Origin: Burkholderiales bacterium
GTDB lineage: Bacteria > Pseudomonadota > Gammaproteobacteria > Burkholderiales > Casimicrobiaceae
Direction of reading: 5' to 3'
NCBI GenBank assembly: GCA_025354165.1
Contig: JANXNI010000069.1
Coordinates: forward strand, 56,432-120,431
Length of the DNA stretch: 64,000 bases
Shown here: piece by piece, positions 52,164-61,482 of the stretch
How the letters are laid out: each line of letters begins with the position of its first letter
How positions within the stretch are numbered: position 1 is the first letter of the stretch
Position numbers and translations under genes: made by a program
Notes under the pieces: model-generated
The model's input: only the letters and a program-made list of their open reading frames with translations
The model's database searches: none
Told to the model about the DNA's origin: nothing

Positions 52164-52751
52164 ATGAACGCCGAACAAATCGCCTTGCTGAAAGGCATGC
52201 TCGCCCAATTTTCAGCAAATGCTGCTAACGCGGCAGCCAAACCGTACGCCGATCAAATTGCAGCGTTTATTGCCAGCGCGGCGCGCCCCTGGAGTGGCGC
52301 AACGGTTCAAGGCCACTTGACCGCGTCCGCATGGGTGCTGGATCGCACGCACACGCATGCGGCAATGATTCACCACCGCAAGCTGGAGCGCTGGTTGCAG
52401 CCAGGTGGTCACATTGAAGATGACGATTTGTCGTGGCGAGCAGCGGCGCAGCGTGAAGTGACGGAAGAAATCGGCTTAACTCAGTTCATCGCACAACCTG
52501 ACGCGGAGCAATTGTTTGACGTCGACGTGCACCCGATTCCGGCGCGCCACGACGTGCCTGCACACTTCCACTATGACTTGCGCTTTCTGTTCGTGGCGGA
52601 CGTCGACGCAACGCTCGACGGCCCGCTGAAACTCAACGCCGATGAGGCGCACGATTGCCGCTGGTTTCGTCTCACTGATCTTGCAAATGATCCAGCGCTT
52701 GAGCCGTCAATGCTTCGCATGGTTGAATTAGGCATTCGTAACTTTTCGTAA
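52164..52751 (+). CDS. Nudix hydrolase
   Basis: A 195-residue hydrolase with an N-terminal helical part (about 1-45), the start HLTASAWVLDRTHTHAAMIH and a Nudix box WLQPGGHIEDDDLSWRAAAQ followed by REVTEEIGL. The box has Asp instead of the first Glu and one extra residue, which occurs in this subfamily. It cleaves nucleoside-diphosphate-linked compounds; the substrate is unknown. It starts 64 bases after REP copy b and is 11 bases from the LOG gene, so they form one unit. Confidence 0.85.
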   Translation: MNAEQIALLKGMLAQFSANAANAAAKPYADQIAAFIASAARPWSGATVQGHLTASAWVLDRTHTHAAMIHHRKLERWLQPGGHIEDDDLSWRAAAQREVTEEIGLTQFIAQPDAEQLFDVDVHPIPARHDVPAHFHYDLRFLFVADVDATLDGPLKLNADEAHDCRWFRLTDLANDPALEPSMLRMVELGIRNFS

Positions 52752-52762
52752 TCTGGCTGCAA

Positions 52763-53365
52763 ATGGAAGATAAAGTCACACACCGTAACGACATCAAGCG
52801 CATCGTTGTCTATTGCGGCGCCAACGTTGGCAACAACCCTGCCTATGAGCAAGCGGCGGTGACGGTGGGACGCACACTGGCAGAACAGGGCATTGGGCTG
52901 GTTTACGGTGGTGGTGGCGTGGGGCTGATGGGAGTGGTCGCAGACGCGGCGCTAGCGGCTGGGGGCGAGGTAACCGGCGTGATCCCCGAGGCGCTGAAGG
53001 TGCTGGAAGTCGGGCACAAAAACTTGACCGCGATGCACGTGGTACCTGATATGCATAGTCGCAAAGCGATGATGCTGGGGCTGGCCGATGCGGTGATTGC
53101 GATGCCGGGCGGCTTTGGCACGATGGATGAGCTGTTCGAGGCGTTGACCTGGAGCCAGCTCGATTACCACCGCAAGCTTTGCGGGCTGCTGAACGTCGCG
53201 GGCTACTACGACCATCTGATCGCATGGATCAATCATTCGGTCGATGTCGGGATGGTTAAGGCCGCTAATAAAGACCTGATCGTGTCCGGCGACAGCGTCG
53301 ATGAGTTGCTGCGAGGGCTGCGCAAGCGGGAGTTTCCGTTGTCGCAGAAGTGGATGGGACGGTAA
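52763..53365 (+). CDS. LOG-family protein, cytokinin riboside 5'-monophosphate phosphoribohydrolase-like
   Basis: A 200-residue Rossmann-like protein with VVYCGANVGNNPAYEQAAVT, GIGLVYGGGGVGLMGVVADA and the catalytic signature PGGFGTMDELFEALTW. LOG proteins remove ribose 5'-phosphate from N6-modified adenosine monophosphates or from other purine nucleotides. Linked to the Nudix gene by 11 bases, which suggests nucleotide salvage or clean-up; this is inference. Confidence 0.9.
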   Translation: MEDKVTHRNDIKRIVVYCGANVGNNPAYEQAAVTVGRTLAEQGIGLVYGGGGVGLMGVVADAALAAGGEVTGVIPEALKVLEVGHKNLTAMHVVPDMHSRKAMMLGLADAVIAMPGGFGTMDELFEALTWSQLDYHRKLCGLLNVAGYYDHLIAWINHSVDVGMVKAANKDLIVSGDSVDELLRGLRKREFPLSQKWMGR

Positions 53366-53429
53366 GGGAAATATCTGTTACCGCACTTACCCCTGATGGG
53401 CCTCATAGCCGCCGTGCCAAAATGTATAC

Positions 53430-54032
53430 ATGCTGCTTAATCTGCCCACGACGCTCACATGGATCCGCATTGCGCTGATTCCGGCCTTTGTGGGCGTGTA
53501 CTACCTGCCGATTGAATGGCTGTCGCCAACCCAGCAAAACTGGACGGGCGCGCTGATTTTTACGTTCGCAGCGATCACCGACTGGGCGGACGGATTCGCT
53601 GCACGCCGTTTGGGTCAAACCTCAGCGTTCGGCGCGTTTCTGGACCCGGTGGCGGATAAATTAATGGTTGCGGCGGCGCTTTTGCTTTTGGTGCAGATGA
53701 AACGCGCCGACGCGGTGGTCGCCTTCGTCATCGTGGGCCGCGAAATCGCGGTGTCGGCGCTGCGTGAATGGATGGCCAAAATCGGCCAGTCGAATAGCGT
53801 TGCAGTGAGCACCATCGGCAAGTTCAAAACGACAGCGCAGCTCACCGCGATCATTGCACTGTTGTTGTACGAGCCATTCTTCCCGGGTATCTCAACGCCC
53901 GTGTTGGGTACCATCGCACTGTTTATCGCAGCGGCACTGACGCTGTGGTCCATGTTTTATTACCTGAAGCTCGCGTGGCCACACATGCGAGACGATGCCG
54001 GAAAACCACCGCCAGCGGGCCACTCGGACTAA
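53430..54032 (+). CDS. pgsA: CDP-diacylglycerol--glycerol-3-phosphate 3-phosphatidyltransferase PgsA
   Basis: A 200-residue membrane enzyme with the CDP-alcohol phosphotransferase signature D-G-x2-A-R-x8-G-x3-D-x3-D (ITDWADGFAARRLGQTSAFG then AFLDPVADK, about residues 49-77) and the opening LLNLPTTLTWIRIALIPAFV. It makes phosphatidylglycerol phosphate for membrane phospholipids. In many proteobacteria it follows uvrC directly and precedes tRNA genes; here it is followed by tRNA-Asn but separated from uvrC by about 4 kb. Confidence 0.94.
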   Translation: MLLNLPTTLTWIRIALIPAFVGVYYLPIEWLSPTQQNWTGALIFTFAAITDWADGFAARRLGQTSAFGAFLDPVADKLMVAAALLLLVQMKRADAVVAFVIVGREIAVSALREWMAKIGQSNSVAVSTIGKFKTTAQLTAIIALLLYEPFFPGISTPVLGTIALFIAAALTLWSMFYYLKLAWPHMRDDAGKPPPAGHSD

Positions 54033-54043
54033 CCTATCGCGAT

Positions 54044-54073
54044 TTGCCAAATAAATCGATTTATGGCTATAAT
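54044..54073 (+). promoter_or_regulatory. Sigma-70-type promoter of tRNA-Asn
   Basis: TTGCCA at 54044-54049 and a consensus TATAAT at 54068-54073 with an 18-bp spacer; the mature tRNA begins 14 bases after the -10 box. Confidence 0.7.
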
Positions 54074-54086
54074 TTAAGGCTTCGAT

Positions 54087-54162
54087 TCCTCGATAGCTCA
54101 GTTGGTAGAGCGCCGGACTGTTAATCCGTAGGTCCCTGGTTCGAGCCCAGGTCGAGGAGCCA
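54087..54162 (+). tRNA. tRNA-Asn (anticodon GTT)
   Basis: A complete cloverleaf: acceptor TCCTCGA/TCGAGGA, D-arm GCTCAGTTGGTAGAGC, anticodon arm CGGACTGTTAATCCG with GTT at 54120-54122, T-arm CCTGGTTCGAGCCCAGG, discriminator G and encoded CCA (54160-54162). Confidence 0.97.
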
Positions 54163-54176
54163 ATCGAATAGACATG

Positions 54177-54204
54177 AAAAGCCTGCCGAAATGCAGGCTT
54201 TTTT
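54177..54204 (+). terminator. Rho-independent terminator after tRNA-Asn
   Basis: AAAAGCCTGC (54177-54186) pairs with GCAGGCTTTT (54193-54202) around a 6-nt loop, running into six T. It lies inside an open frame that continues into the phosphatase gene, which argues that translation of that gene starts further downstream. Confidence 0.9.
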
Positions 54205-54263
54205 GTTTTGCGGCCTGTTGCGGCCCATTCGCCGCAACTTCACGCGCTCCGGGAGCTTATGCA

Positions 54264-54941
54264 ATGGGTCATCTCTATCTGGTTCGGCACGGTCAAGCCT
54301 CGTTTGGCGCGGCCGACTATGACATTTTGAGCGAACTGGGCCACAAGCAGGCGGTACGCCTTGGCGAATATTTTCGCGCGAATAATCACTCGTTCGATGC
54401 CGTGTTCACTGGCACGCTGCGTCGTCATGGGCAGACCTGGGCGGGCATTGCCGAGGGTTTACAGTCCGAACGCTCGGTGCCTGTGATTGAGCGATCAGGC
54501 CTGAACGAGTACGACCCGGCTGCCATCATCAAAGCAATTCATCCGGAACCTCTCGTCCATCCGAAAACACCGGAAGACATTCGCAGTCACTTTCGTTTGC
54601 TGCGCGATGGTCTGGCTGCCTGGATGAAGGGCGCGAGCGCGCCGCAGGGCATGTCGACCTACCCGGAATTTCTCGCCGGTGTGACCGCTGCGCTCGATGA
54701 AATTCGCAACGAGCATTTCGGAAAAAATGTGCTGATTGCATCGAGCGGTGGTCCGATCTCCACGGCCGTCGGGCATATTCTTGGCGCATCGCACGAAGGC
54801 ACGATTGACTTGAATCTTCGCATCCGAAACTCATCGGTGAGCGAAATCGTTTTCACGCCGCGGCGGCATTCGCTGGTGACCTACAACACGTTGCCGCACC
54901 TTGACGGCAAGACCTACGCCGACTGGGTCACCTACGCATAG
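54264..54941 (+). CDS. Histidine phosphatase family protein
   Basis: A 225-residue protein opening MGHLYLVRHGQASFGAADYD, with the catalytic RHG motif, the conserved TGTLRRHGQTW and IASSGGPISTAVG where relatives have a second His (often SHGG). The usual second catalytic His is replaced by Ser here, as in a subset of the family. It would act on phosphomonoesters; the substrate is unknown. The ATG at 54264 was chosen because the upstream frame contains the tRNA terminator, and GGGAG precedes this start. Confidence 0.88.
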   Translation: MGHLYLVRHGQASFGAADYDILSELGHKQAVRLGEYFRANNHSFDAVFTGTLRRHGQTWAGIAEGLQSERSVPVIERSGLNEYDPAAIIKAIHPEPLVHPKTPEDIRSHFRLLRDGLAAWMKGASAPQGMSTYPEFLAGVTAALDEIRNEHFGKNVLIASSGGPISTAVGHILGASHEGTIDLNLRIRNSSVSEIVFTPRRHSLVTYNTLPHLDGKTYADWVTYA

Positions 54942-54950
54942 GGGCGGGCA

Positions 54951-55439
54951 ATGACAACGCAAACAATTGAAGCGTTAGAAAGCGGCGATGATCGCCCGCC
55001 CGAGGGTTTTCGTTTGGTTGATGCGGGCAGTGGGTACGCCAGCCGCAACGCGCGCTTTTATGCGAAATGGCAGGATGAACGGTTGCTGCTTGGCTTTCGT
55101 GTCACCCAACATCACACCAATTTGCGCAACGTGCTGCACGGCGGCATGTTGGCGACATTTGCTGATACCGTGTTGCCGTATTCGGCGATGTATCAGGCGT
55201 TAAATGGTCGCGATTTTTTGCCCACGATCAGCTTGCAAATCGACTACCTCGCGCCCGCCGCCATTGGTGCGTGGGTACAAGGGCAGGGCGACGTATTGCG
55301 CACGACGCGCAATATGGTTTTCATGCAGGGTTTGGTGACGGCGGATGACGCTGCTATCGCGCGGCTGAGCGGTATTTTCAAAATTGGCCCCGCTGCGGAT
55401 GAGACGGTTCGCGACTTCTTCAAAATCATTCCGCAATGA
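54951..55439 (+). CDS. PaaI-family hotdog thioesterase
   Basis: A 162-residue hotdog-fold protein. RVTQHHTNLRNVLHGGMLAT then FAD is the PaaI/thioesterase 4 motif with the active-site HGG; ISLQIDYLAPAAIGAWVQGQ and VLRTTRNMVFMQGLVTAD follow. It hydrolyses acyl-CoA, possibly phenylacetyl-type thioesters. It begins 9 bases after the phosphatase and is likely co-transcribed. Confidence 0.88.
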   Translation: MTTQTIEALESGDDRPPEGFRLVDAGSGYASRNARFYAKWQDERLLLGFRVTQHHTNLRNVLHGGMLATFADTVLPYSAMYQALNGRDFLPTISLQIDYLAPAAIGAWVQGQGDVLRTTRNMVFMQGLVTADDAAIARLSGIFKIGPAADETVRDFFKIIPQ

Positions 55440-55515
55440 AAGTTGGCTTGGCGTCGGTTGCTGTCGATGATAGGCCGTACTAACATCGCCGCTTCCATTT
55501 CGATCAAGGACTGAC

Positions 55516-55881
55516 ATGCTGCTTGCCGCTCAAATTCTCGCCGCCATCGTGCTGTTGCTGCATGTGTACTTTGTATTACTGGAAACCGTGCTGTTTCGCA
55601 CACGCGGCGCCAAGGTGTTTGGTGTGCCCAAAAACGAGATCGAGATGCGTGCCGCTGCGATGTCGAATCAGGGTTGCTATAACGGTTTTCTGGTGGCTGC
55701 GATCGCGCTTGGGCTGTTCTACCCCGATCCTGCGATTGCGCGCGCGTTCATGATTTACGGGCTCGTGTGTGTTGTAATCGCGGGCATCTGGGGTGCGGTC
55801 ACAGTGTCGAAGCGCATTCTCTTTATTCAGGCGCTGCCGGCGGCGCTTGCGCTGGCCGCTTTGTTCCTCGCGAAGGCGTAA
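55516..55881 (+). CDS. DUF1304 membrane protein
   Basis: A 121-residue protein with four predicted helices and the DUF1304 marks HVYFVLLETVLFRTRGAKVF, MSNQGCYNGFLVAAIALGL and GIWGAVTVSKRILFIQALPA. Function is unknown. AAGGA precedes the ATG. A REP hairpin pair separates it from the convergent aconitase gene. Confidence 0.88.
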   Translation: MLLAAQILAAIVLLLHVYFVLLETVLFRTRGAKVFGVPKNEIEMRAAAMSNQGCYNGFLVAAIALGLFYPDPAIARAFMIYGLVCVVIAGIWGAVTVSKRILFIQALPAALALAALFLAKA

Positions 55882-55900
55882 ACCGGATCGGATTTTCCGC

Positions 55901-55959
55901 TGGGACCGGTTTTAGCCGCGATAGCGATTAATTTTTCAATCGCGGCTAAAACCGTTCCC
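55901..55959. repeat. GGGACCGGTTTTAGCCGCGAT-type REP hairpin, copy c
   Basis: GGGACCGGTTTTAGCCGCGA (from 55902) is mirrored almost perfectly by the arm at 55939-55959 with a 16-base AT-rich loop. It is the best-paired of the three copies and sits between convergent DUF1304 and acnA, so it may act as a bidirectional terminator. Confidence 0.8.
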
Positions 55960-55984
55960 AAAGGCGTTCAAATTGATGCGGGTG

Positions 55985-58810
55985 TCAAGAAGCCATCAAT
56001 TCGCGAAGCACGAAGGGCAGGATGCCGCCGTGCTCGTAGTAATCCACTTCAATCGGCGTATCGATGCGGCAGAGAAGCGTTGCTTCGACCGTTGTTCCAT
56101 CCGCGCGATGCACGGTTAGCGTCATATCCTGTTGCGGCTCCAGCTTAGCCGCCGTCGACGTGATCGAGAACGTTTCGTCACCGCGCAGACCGAGGGAGAC
56201 GACGCTGTCACCGCCTTTAAACTGCAACGGCAACACGCCCATCCCGACCAGATTTGATCGGTGAATTCGCTCAAAACTGCGCGCAATGACGGCCTTCACC
56301 CCGAGTAGTTGCGTGCCCTTCGCAGCCCAGTCTCGCGATGATCCTGTGCCGTATTCTTCACCCGCAAAAATGACCGTCGCTGTGCCGCGTTTAATGTATT
56401 CCATTGCCGCGTCGTAAACGCTGGTTTGCGTGCCGTCGATCAGAGTAAATCCGCCTTCGATGCGGCTGCCATCTGCGCGCGCGGGCAACATTAAATTTTT
56501 CACGCGCACATTGGCAAACGTGCCGCGAATCATCACATCGTGATTGCCGCGACGACTGCCATAGCTGTTGAAATCTACTTTCTTCACGTCATGCGCGAGC
56601 AGATACGAGCCTGCGGGTGTGCCTTCGCGGAACGAGCCAGCGGGGCTGATGTGATCGGTCGTTACCGAATCGCCGACGATCAACAATGCGCGTGCATCGC
56701 GGATCGCGCTCAACGTGTGCGACGCCGGTGGCGTCATCTCGAATTGTGCGAAAAACGGCGGTCGAGCGATGTAAGTTGAAGCGGGCCACGGATAGATTTG
56801 TCCCGTAGGCGCGGGGATTGCGTTCCACAAGTCATGATCTTTCGTGAAGTCGCTGTACAGCTCGCGAAACACCGTCGGGTTCATCGCGAAATGCATGAGG
56901 CTCGCGATTTCGGCACTGGACGGCCACACGTCGCGCAGGAACACAGGATGCCCGTCGCGGTCCGTGCCCAATGGTTCGGTATCCATGTTGATATTGACGC
57001 GGCCCGCCAATGCAAAGGCGACGACCAGCGGCGGGCTGGCGAGGAAATTTGCGCGGAGATTTGGATGAATGCGCGCTTCGAAGTTTCGGTTACCGGAGAG
57101 GACAGCTGCGCAGATCAAATCGTTGTTGATGATCGCTTCGTTGAATTCAGGCGCGAGGTCGCCGCCATTGCCGATGCAGGTCGTGCAGCCGTACGCCGCG
57201 ACATCGAAACCGAGCTGATCGAGCGATTGCTGCAGGCCCGTTTCTTCAAGATACGCGGACACCACGCGCGAGCCAGGGCCGAAGCTGGTTTTGATGCGCG
57301 GATGGACTTTGAGACCCTTGGCCACCGCGTTGCGCGCGAGCAATCCTGCGGCCAGTATCACGCCGGGGTTCGATGTGTTGGTGCAACTGGTGATCGCTGC
57401 GATGAGCACGTCGCCGTGGCCGATGTCGACCATCGTTGCGGCCTCATTGACGACTTCTTCAACGCTCGCGACGATGTGCTTGTCTGCCATTTCGACTACG
57501 TTGCGCGCGATCACTTTAGGAGGCACTGAAACCGGCGGCGCTGTGATAGCGCGCACCGCCGGGTAGCGCTTGTCGATCTCCTCGACGGGTTTGTTGAAAC
57601 CGTTGAGTGCGGACGACGCGGAGAACAATGATTCAAATGAATGCCGCATGTCGGGCAGCGCGATGCGATCCTGCGGGCGCTTCGGTCCGGCGAGGCTCGG
57701 CACGATGCTCGCGAGGTCGAGCACGACGGTGGCGCTGTAGTCGATTTCGCCTGCGCGTGGCATGCCGAAGAGGCCCTGCGCTTTGTAGTACGCGGCGAAC
57801 GCCTCGACTTCATCGTCGGTGCGCCCGGTGCCTTTCATGTAGTCGACCGTCTTGTCGTCGACCGGGAAAAATCCCATCGTCGCGCCGTACTCCGGGGCCA
57901 TGTTGCCAATCGTCGCGCGATCCACGACGTTCAAACTTGCCGCACCTTCGCCAAAAAACTCAACGAACTTGCCGACGACTTTTTGCTGGCGCAAAAGTTC
58001 AGTGACGGTTAGTACGAGATCGGTCGCCGTGATGCCCTCACGCAGCGCCCCGCGAAGCTCTACTCCGACGACATCCGGCGTCAATAAATACACGGGCTGT
58101 CCGAGCATGGCAGCCTCCGCCTCGATGCCGCCCACGCCCCAGGCGACGACGCCGACCCCGTTGATCATTGTGGTGTGACTGTCGGTACCAACGAGCGTAT
58201 CGGGGAACACTACGCCATTGCGAATCTGGACGCCGCGAAACAGGTATTCGAGATTCACTTGGTGCACGATGCCGATGCCCGGCGGCACAACCTTGAACGT
58301 GTCGAACGCCTGCATGCCCCACTTCATGAATTGATAGCGCTCATGATTGCGCTGAAACTCCAACTCCATGTTCTGGCGCAGCGCATCGTGCGTGCCGTAA
58401 AAATCGATCATCACCGAGTGATCAACGACCAAGTCCACGGCGACCAGCGGCTCAATTCGCTTCGGGTCTTTGCCCAGCTTCACCGCCACGTCGCGCATGG
58501 CGGCGAGATCAGCCAGCAGCGGCACGCCCGTGAAATCCTGCAACACGACGCGCGCCACGACAAACGGAATTTCGTCCGAGCGAACCGCAACCGGCTTCCA
58601 GTTGGCAAGCTCGGTGATATGCGTTTCTTCCACCTTTTTGCCGTCGCAATTGCGCAGCACTGATTCCAGCACGATGCGAATCGACACTGGCAGTCGGCTG
58701 ATCGCGCCGACACCAGCGGCCTCCAGTGCGGGCAGGCTGTAGTAGTTCAGTGTACGGCCCGAGTGCGGAAGCGAGAGCGTTGTGAGTGTGTTGTGCAGAC
58801 TGTGCAGCAT
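55985..58810 (-). CDS. acnA: Aconitate hydratase AcnA
   Basis: A 941-residue aconitase of the AcnA/IRP1 class. The [4Fe-4S] ligands are the Cys of [17 protein letters not shown] and the two of [12 protein letters not shown]; the swivel domain carries [20 protein letters not shown] and [20 protein letters not shown]. It isomerises citrate to isocitrate in the TCA cycle and, as apoprotein, may bind RNA. It is somewhat longer than E. coli AcnA, mainly between the catalytic Cys blocks. It is divergent from aroB with palindromic repeat copy 6 in between. Confidence 0.95.
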   Translation of the reverse strand: MLHSLHNTLTTLSLPHSGRTLNYYSLPALEAAGVGAISRLPVSIRIVLESVLRNCDGKKVEETHITELANWKPVAVRSDEIPFVVARVVLQDFTGVPLLADLAAMRDVAVKLGKDPKRIEPLVAVDLVVDHSVMIDFYGTHDALRQNMELEFQRNHERYQFMKWGMQAFDTFKVVPPGIGIVHQVNLEYLFRGVQIRNGVVFPDTLVGTDSHTTMINGVGVVAWGVGGIEAEAAMLGQPVYLLTPDVVGVELRGALREGITATDLVLTVTELLRQQKVVGKFVEFFGEGAASLNVVDRATIGNMAPEYGATMGFFPVDDKTVDYMKGTGRTDDEVEAFAAYYKAQGLFGMPRAGEIDYSATVVLDLASIVPSLAGPKRPQDRIALPDMRHSFESLFSASSALNGFNKPVEEIDKRYPAVRAITAPPVSVPPKVIARNVVEMADKHIVASVEEVVNEAATMVDIGHGDVLIAAITSCTNTSNPGVILAAGLLARNAVAKGLKVHPRIKTSFGPGSRVVSAYLEETGLQQSLDQLGFDVAAYGCTTCIGNGGDLAPEFNEAIINNDLICAAVLSGNRNFEARIHPNLRANFLASPPLVVAFALAGRVNINMDTEPLGTDRDGHPVFLRDVWPSSAEIASLMHFAMNPTVFRELYSDFTKDHDLWNAIPAPTGQIYPWPASTYIARPPFFAQFEMTPPASHTLSAIRDARALLIVGDSVTTDHISPAGSFREGTPAGSYLLAHDVKKVDFNSYGSRRGNHDVMIRGTFANVRVKNLMLPARADGSRIEGGFTLIDGTQTSVYDAAMEYIKRGTATVIFAGEEYGTGSSRDWAAKGTQLLGVKAVIARSFERIHRSNLVGMGVLPLQFKGGDSVVSLGLRGDETFSITSTAAKLEPQQDMTLTVHRADGTTVEATLLCRIDTPIEVDYYEHGGILPFVLRELMAS

Positions 58811-58916
58811 GTCTGTGTCCTTCGAGGATTGATACTGACGACGCTATTGTCGCGCGATGGCGTGACAGTAGACAGTCGCTATGCTTGGAGGGTTATTTCG
58901 GGCGTTCAATTTGTTC

Positions 58917-59036
58917 ATCAGCTTTTTCGTGAAATGTCCGCTGCATTGGGGCTATCCTCCAATAGCGTATGAAGTCGACTTATGGAAAATTGCGCATTAA
59001 GCCCCTAATAAAACGTCATTTGACGAAAAAGCTGTT
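58917..59036. repeat. 120-bp palindromic repeat, copy 6
   Basis: The left end reads ATCAGCTTTTTCGTGAAATG with ATTGGGGCT; the centre is GAAGTCGACTTAT (TCGA at 58975-58978); the right end, reversed, reads AACAGCTTTTTCGTCAAATG with TAGGGGCT. The ends match each other over about 18 of 19 positions, the best terminal inverted repeat of the family. It lies between acnA and aroB, 26 bases before the aroB start. Confidence 0.9.
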
Positions 59037-59061
59037 TCTTAAAATTCCCTTTCAAATTGTC

Positions 59062-60150
59062 ATGCAAACCGTCCACGTCAACCTCGCCGACTGCCCGTAT
59101 CCGATTCACATTGGGCCCGCGCTCATCGGTAACACGGCCGTGCTCGCGCCGTTCTTGACCGGCACGATGGTTGCCGTCGTCACCAACGAAACCATCGCGC
59201 CGCTGTTTCTCGCGAAAGTCCGCGAATCGGTGCATGCGCTTGGGAAACAGGTAATCGAGATCGTGTTGCGCGATGGTGAGGCGTACAAAACGGCGGCCTC
59301 GCTCGACCAGATTTATTCCGCGATGCTCTCGGCCAAATGTGACCGTAAAACGACCATCATCGCACTGGGTGGCGGCGTCGTAGGTGATGTGGCGGGATAC
59401 GCCGCCGCGACGTACCAGCGTGGCATTCCGTTCGTGCAAATGCCCACGACGCTCTTGGCGCAGGTGGATTCGTCGGTTGGCGGCAAAACGGCGGTGAATC
59501 ACCCGCTCGGAAAAAACATGATCGGCGCGTTCTACCAGCCACAGGCGGTGCTCTCCGACACCGCCGCGCTGAAGAGCCTCCCGCCGCGCGAATACGCGGC
59601 CGGGCTGGCCGAGATCATCAAGCACGCGCTTGTTTTTGACGAACCGCATATGGTTGAGTTGGAGCGCGACGTCGATAAATTGAACGCTCGCGACGACGAA
59701 ACACTTGCCCGTGTGATCGCGCATTCATGTCGTATCAAAGCGGACGTGGTGAAGCGTGACGAGCGCGAAACGCTGGGCATTCGCGCGCTCCTGAATCTCG
59801 GCCACACCTTCGGCCACGCCATCGAAACGGAAATGGGCTATGGCGCCTGGGTGCATGGTGAAGCAGTCGCAGCCGGTTGCGTATTGGCCGCGCAGTTGTC
59901 ACACGAAATGGGGCATCTGAGCGCGGACGACGTAGCGCGCGCCACGCGCCTGTTTGCGGCGGTAAATTTGCCGGTGAAACCACCCAAATCTGACGCCACG
60001 AATCTCGTGTCGCACATGCAGCGTGACAAGAAAAACGAAGGCGGCGTTGTCACGCTCGTGCTGCTGAAGCGGTTGGGGGAGGCGTATCTGGATCGCTCGG
60101 TTTCCGAGGCGACGCTCACCACTTTTCTGGCATCAAAAATCGCCGCCTGA
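59062..60150 (+). CDS. aroB: 3-dehydroquinate synthase AroB
   Basis: A 362-residue enzyme: NAD-binding IIALGGGVVGDVAGYAAATY, the DSSVGGKTAVNHPLGKN phosphate-binding loop, and the zinc ligands Glu (GLAEIIKH) and the two His of NLGHTFGHAIE plus the HGEAVAAG block. It converts DAHP to 3-dehydroquinate in the shikimate pathway. The family N-terminus (MQTVHVNL) fixes the ATG at 59062; the frame is open upstream into the repeat. The usual partner aroK is not next to it. Confidence 0.95.
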   Translation: MQTVHVNLADCPYPIHIGPALIGNTAVLAPFLTGTMVAVVTNETIAPLFLAKVRESVHALGKQVIEIVLRDGEAYKTAASLDQIYSAMLSAKCDRKTTIIALGGGVVGDVAGYAAATYQRGIPFVQMPTTLLAQVDSSVGGKTAVNHPLGKNMIGAFYQPQAVLSDTAALKSLPPREYAAGLAEIIKHALVFDEPHMVELERDVDKLNARDDETLARVIAHSCRIKADVVKRDERETLGIRALLNLGHTFGHAIETEMGYGAWVHGEAVAAGCVLAAQLSHEMGHLSADDVARATRLFAAVNLPVKPPKSDATNLVSHMQRDKKNEGGVVTLVLLKRLGEAYLDRSVSEATLTTFLASKIAA

Positions 60151-60329
60151 TTGGCGCGTTTGAGGTCGTTGTACGTCTGTACCTTTATTGTCACACTCGC
60201 GCTGAAATACCCTTGCAACGCTGAAATTCGGCGCTTTTGACACCAAGATGACAGGCTGTGCGCTCCAAAATTGCGCCAGTTGCACCTGTAGTGGTGCAAA
60301 TCACTTGCTTCTAATCCAGGGGGAATCAC

Positions 60330-61457
60330 ATGAAAACTTCACGTTTAATCGCTTCACAGTTCGCTGCCGTTGCACTCGGCGCGCTCGCGGCTTCGGCACA
60401 AGCGCAAAATGCCAACGTCACGCTTTACGGCTTGATCGATGGCACGATCAGCACGATCAATAACCAGACTCCAACCGGCGGAACGCTCGTCGGGTTTCGT
60501 ACGCCGTGGTTCAGCGGCAGTCGTTGGGGGTTTGTCGGCAATGAAGATCTCGGTGGCGGGCTGAAGGCGATCTTTCGGCTGGAGAGTGAATTCGTCCTGG
60601 CGAATGGTGCGCTCGACACCAATGGCGTCCTTTTTGTGCGCGACGCATGGGTCGGCCTCGATAGCGCGGTCTTCGGCAAGTTAACCATCGGCCGCCAGAA
60701 CGCCCTGGGTCGTGACTTCGCCGCCACATATCTTGATCCGTACGGTGCAGCTGAATCTTCACTGAACGAAGGCGGCGGCACCAATACCAACAACTTCAAG
60801 CAACTGATCTTTTACGGTGGCAGCGCGACTGGAACGCGTATCGACAATGGTGTCGTTCTTAAGAAATCGTTCGGCCCGATCGTTGCCGGTATTTCGCATC
60901 AGTTTGGTGAAGTTGCTGGTGATACCAGTCGCAACACCACGCAGACAGCGGCTCTGGGCTTCAACGGTGGCGTGTTCAACGTGGCTGGTTTTGTCACTCA
61001 GGCCAACGTTTCGAGCTTCCGGCATCGCACGGCCTCGATTGGCGGCAATGTGAACTTCGGCATGGTTCGCGTTAATGCGGGGTACTTCCACTACACCGCC
61101 GAGCAGCCGGTCGTGGGTCAGCGTAAAGATGACGCATGGACGCTCTCGGCCAAGCTCGCGCCGGCTGGCCCGTTCGACTATGAACTCGGCTATCAGGAAA
61201 TGAAAGCCACCAACGCAGGCTACAACGCGGCGGCTAACAACACCCTGAACGCCTACGCCAGCACTGCTACCGTGACCAAAGCCGGCAGCGGTAGCCGCAA
61301 AACGATCTACGCCTCAGTGTTCTATCATCTGTCCAAGCGCACCGAGCTCTATGTCGCCGCTGATCGCCTGAACACAACCAATGGCTATAAGGTCAGCGGC
61401 ACCAGCGGCTTCCCTAACCAGACCGAATTCGCTATCGGTATCCGCACGCGCTTCTAG
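60330..61457 (+). CDS. Outer-membrane porin, Burkholderiales type
   Basis: A 375-residue general porin: signal peptide ending ASAQAQN, first strand NVTLYGLIDGTISTINNQTP, the SRWGFVGNEDLGGGLKAIFR block, RDAWVGLDSAVFGKLTIGRQ (loop 3 region start) and a C-terminus ending in Phe (FAIGIRTRF), needed for assembly by the Bam machinery. It is a trimeric diffusion channel for small solutes. A strong GGGGG Shine-Dalgarno precedes the ATG; the 180-base leader is AT-rich with no gene. Confidence 0.93.
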   Translation: MKTSRLIASQFAAVALGALAASAQAQNANVTLYGLIDGTISTINNQTPTGGTLVGFRTPWFSGSRWGFVGNEDLGGGLKAIFRLESEFVLANGALDTNGVLFVRDAWVGLDSAVFGKLTIGRQNALGRDFAATYLDPYGAAESSLNEGGGTNTNNFKQLIFYGGSATGTRIDNGVVLKKSFGPIVAGISHQFGEVAGDTSRNTTQTAALGFNGGVFNVAGFVTQANVSSFRHRTASIGGNVNFGMVRVNAGYFHYTAEQPVVGQRKDDAWTLSAKLAPAGPFDYELGYQEMKATNAGYNAAANNTLNAYASTATVTKAGSGSRKTIYASVFYHLSKRTELYVAADRLNTTNGYKVSGTSGFPNQTEFAIGIRTRF

Positions 61458-61482
61458 CCCGGCTTCGTCAGGCTCTCCTCAG

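Noticed and set aside
54174-54263. N-terminal extension of the histidine phosphatase starting at 54174
   Set aside because: The extension is made of the tRNA terminator hairpin; the family N-terminus and a Shine-Dalgarno place the start at 54264.
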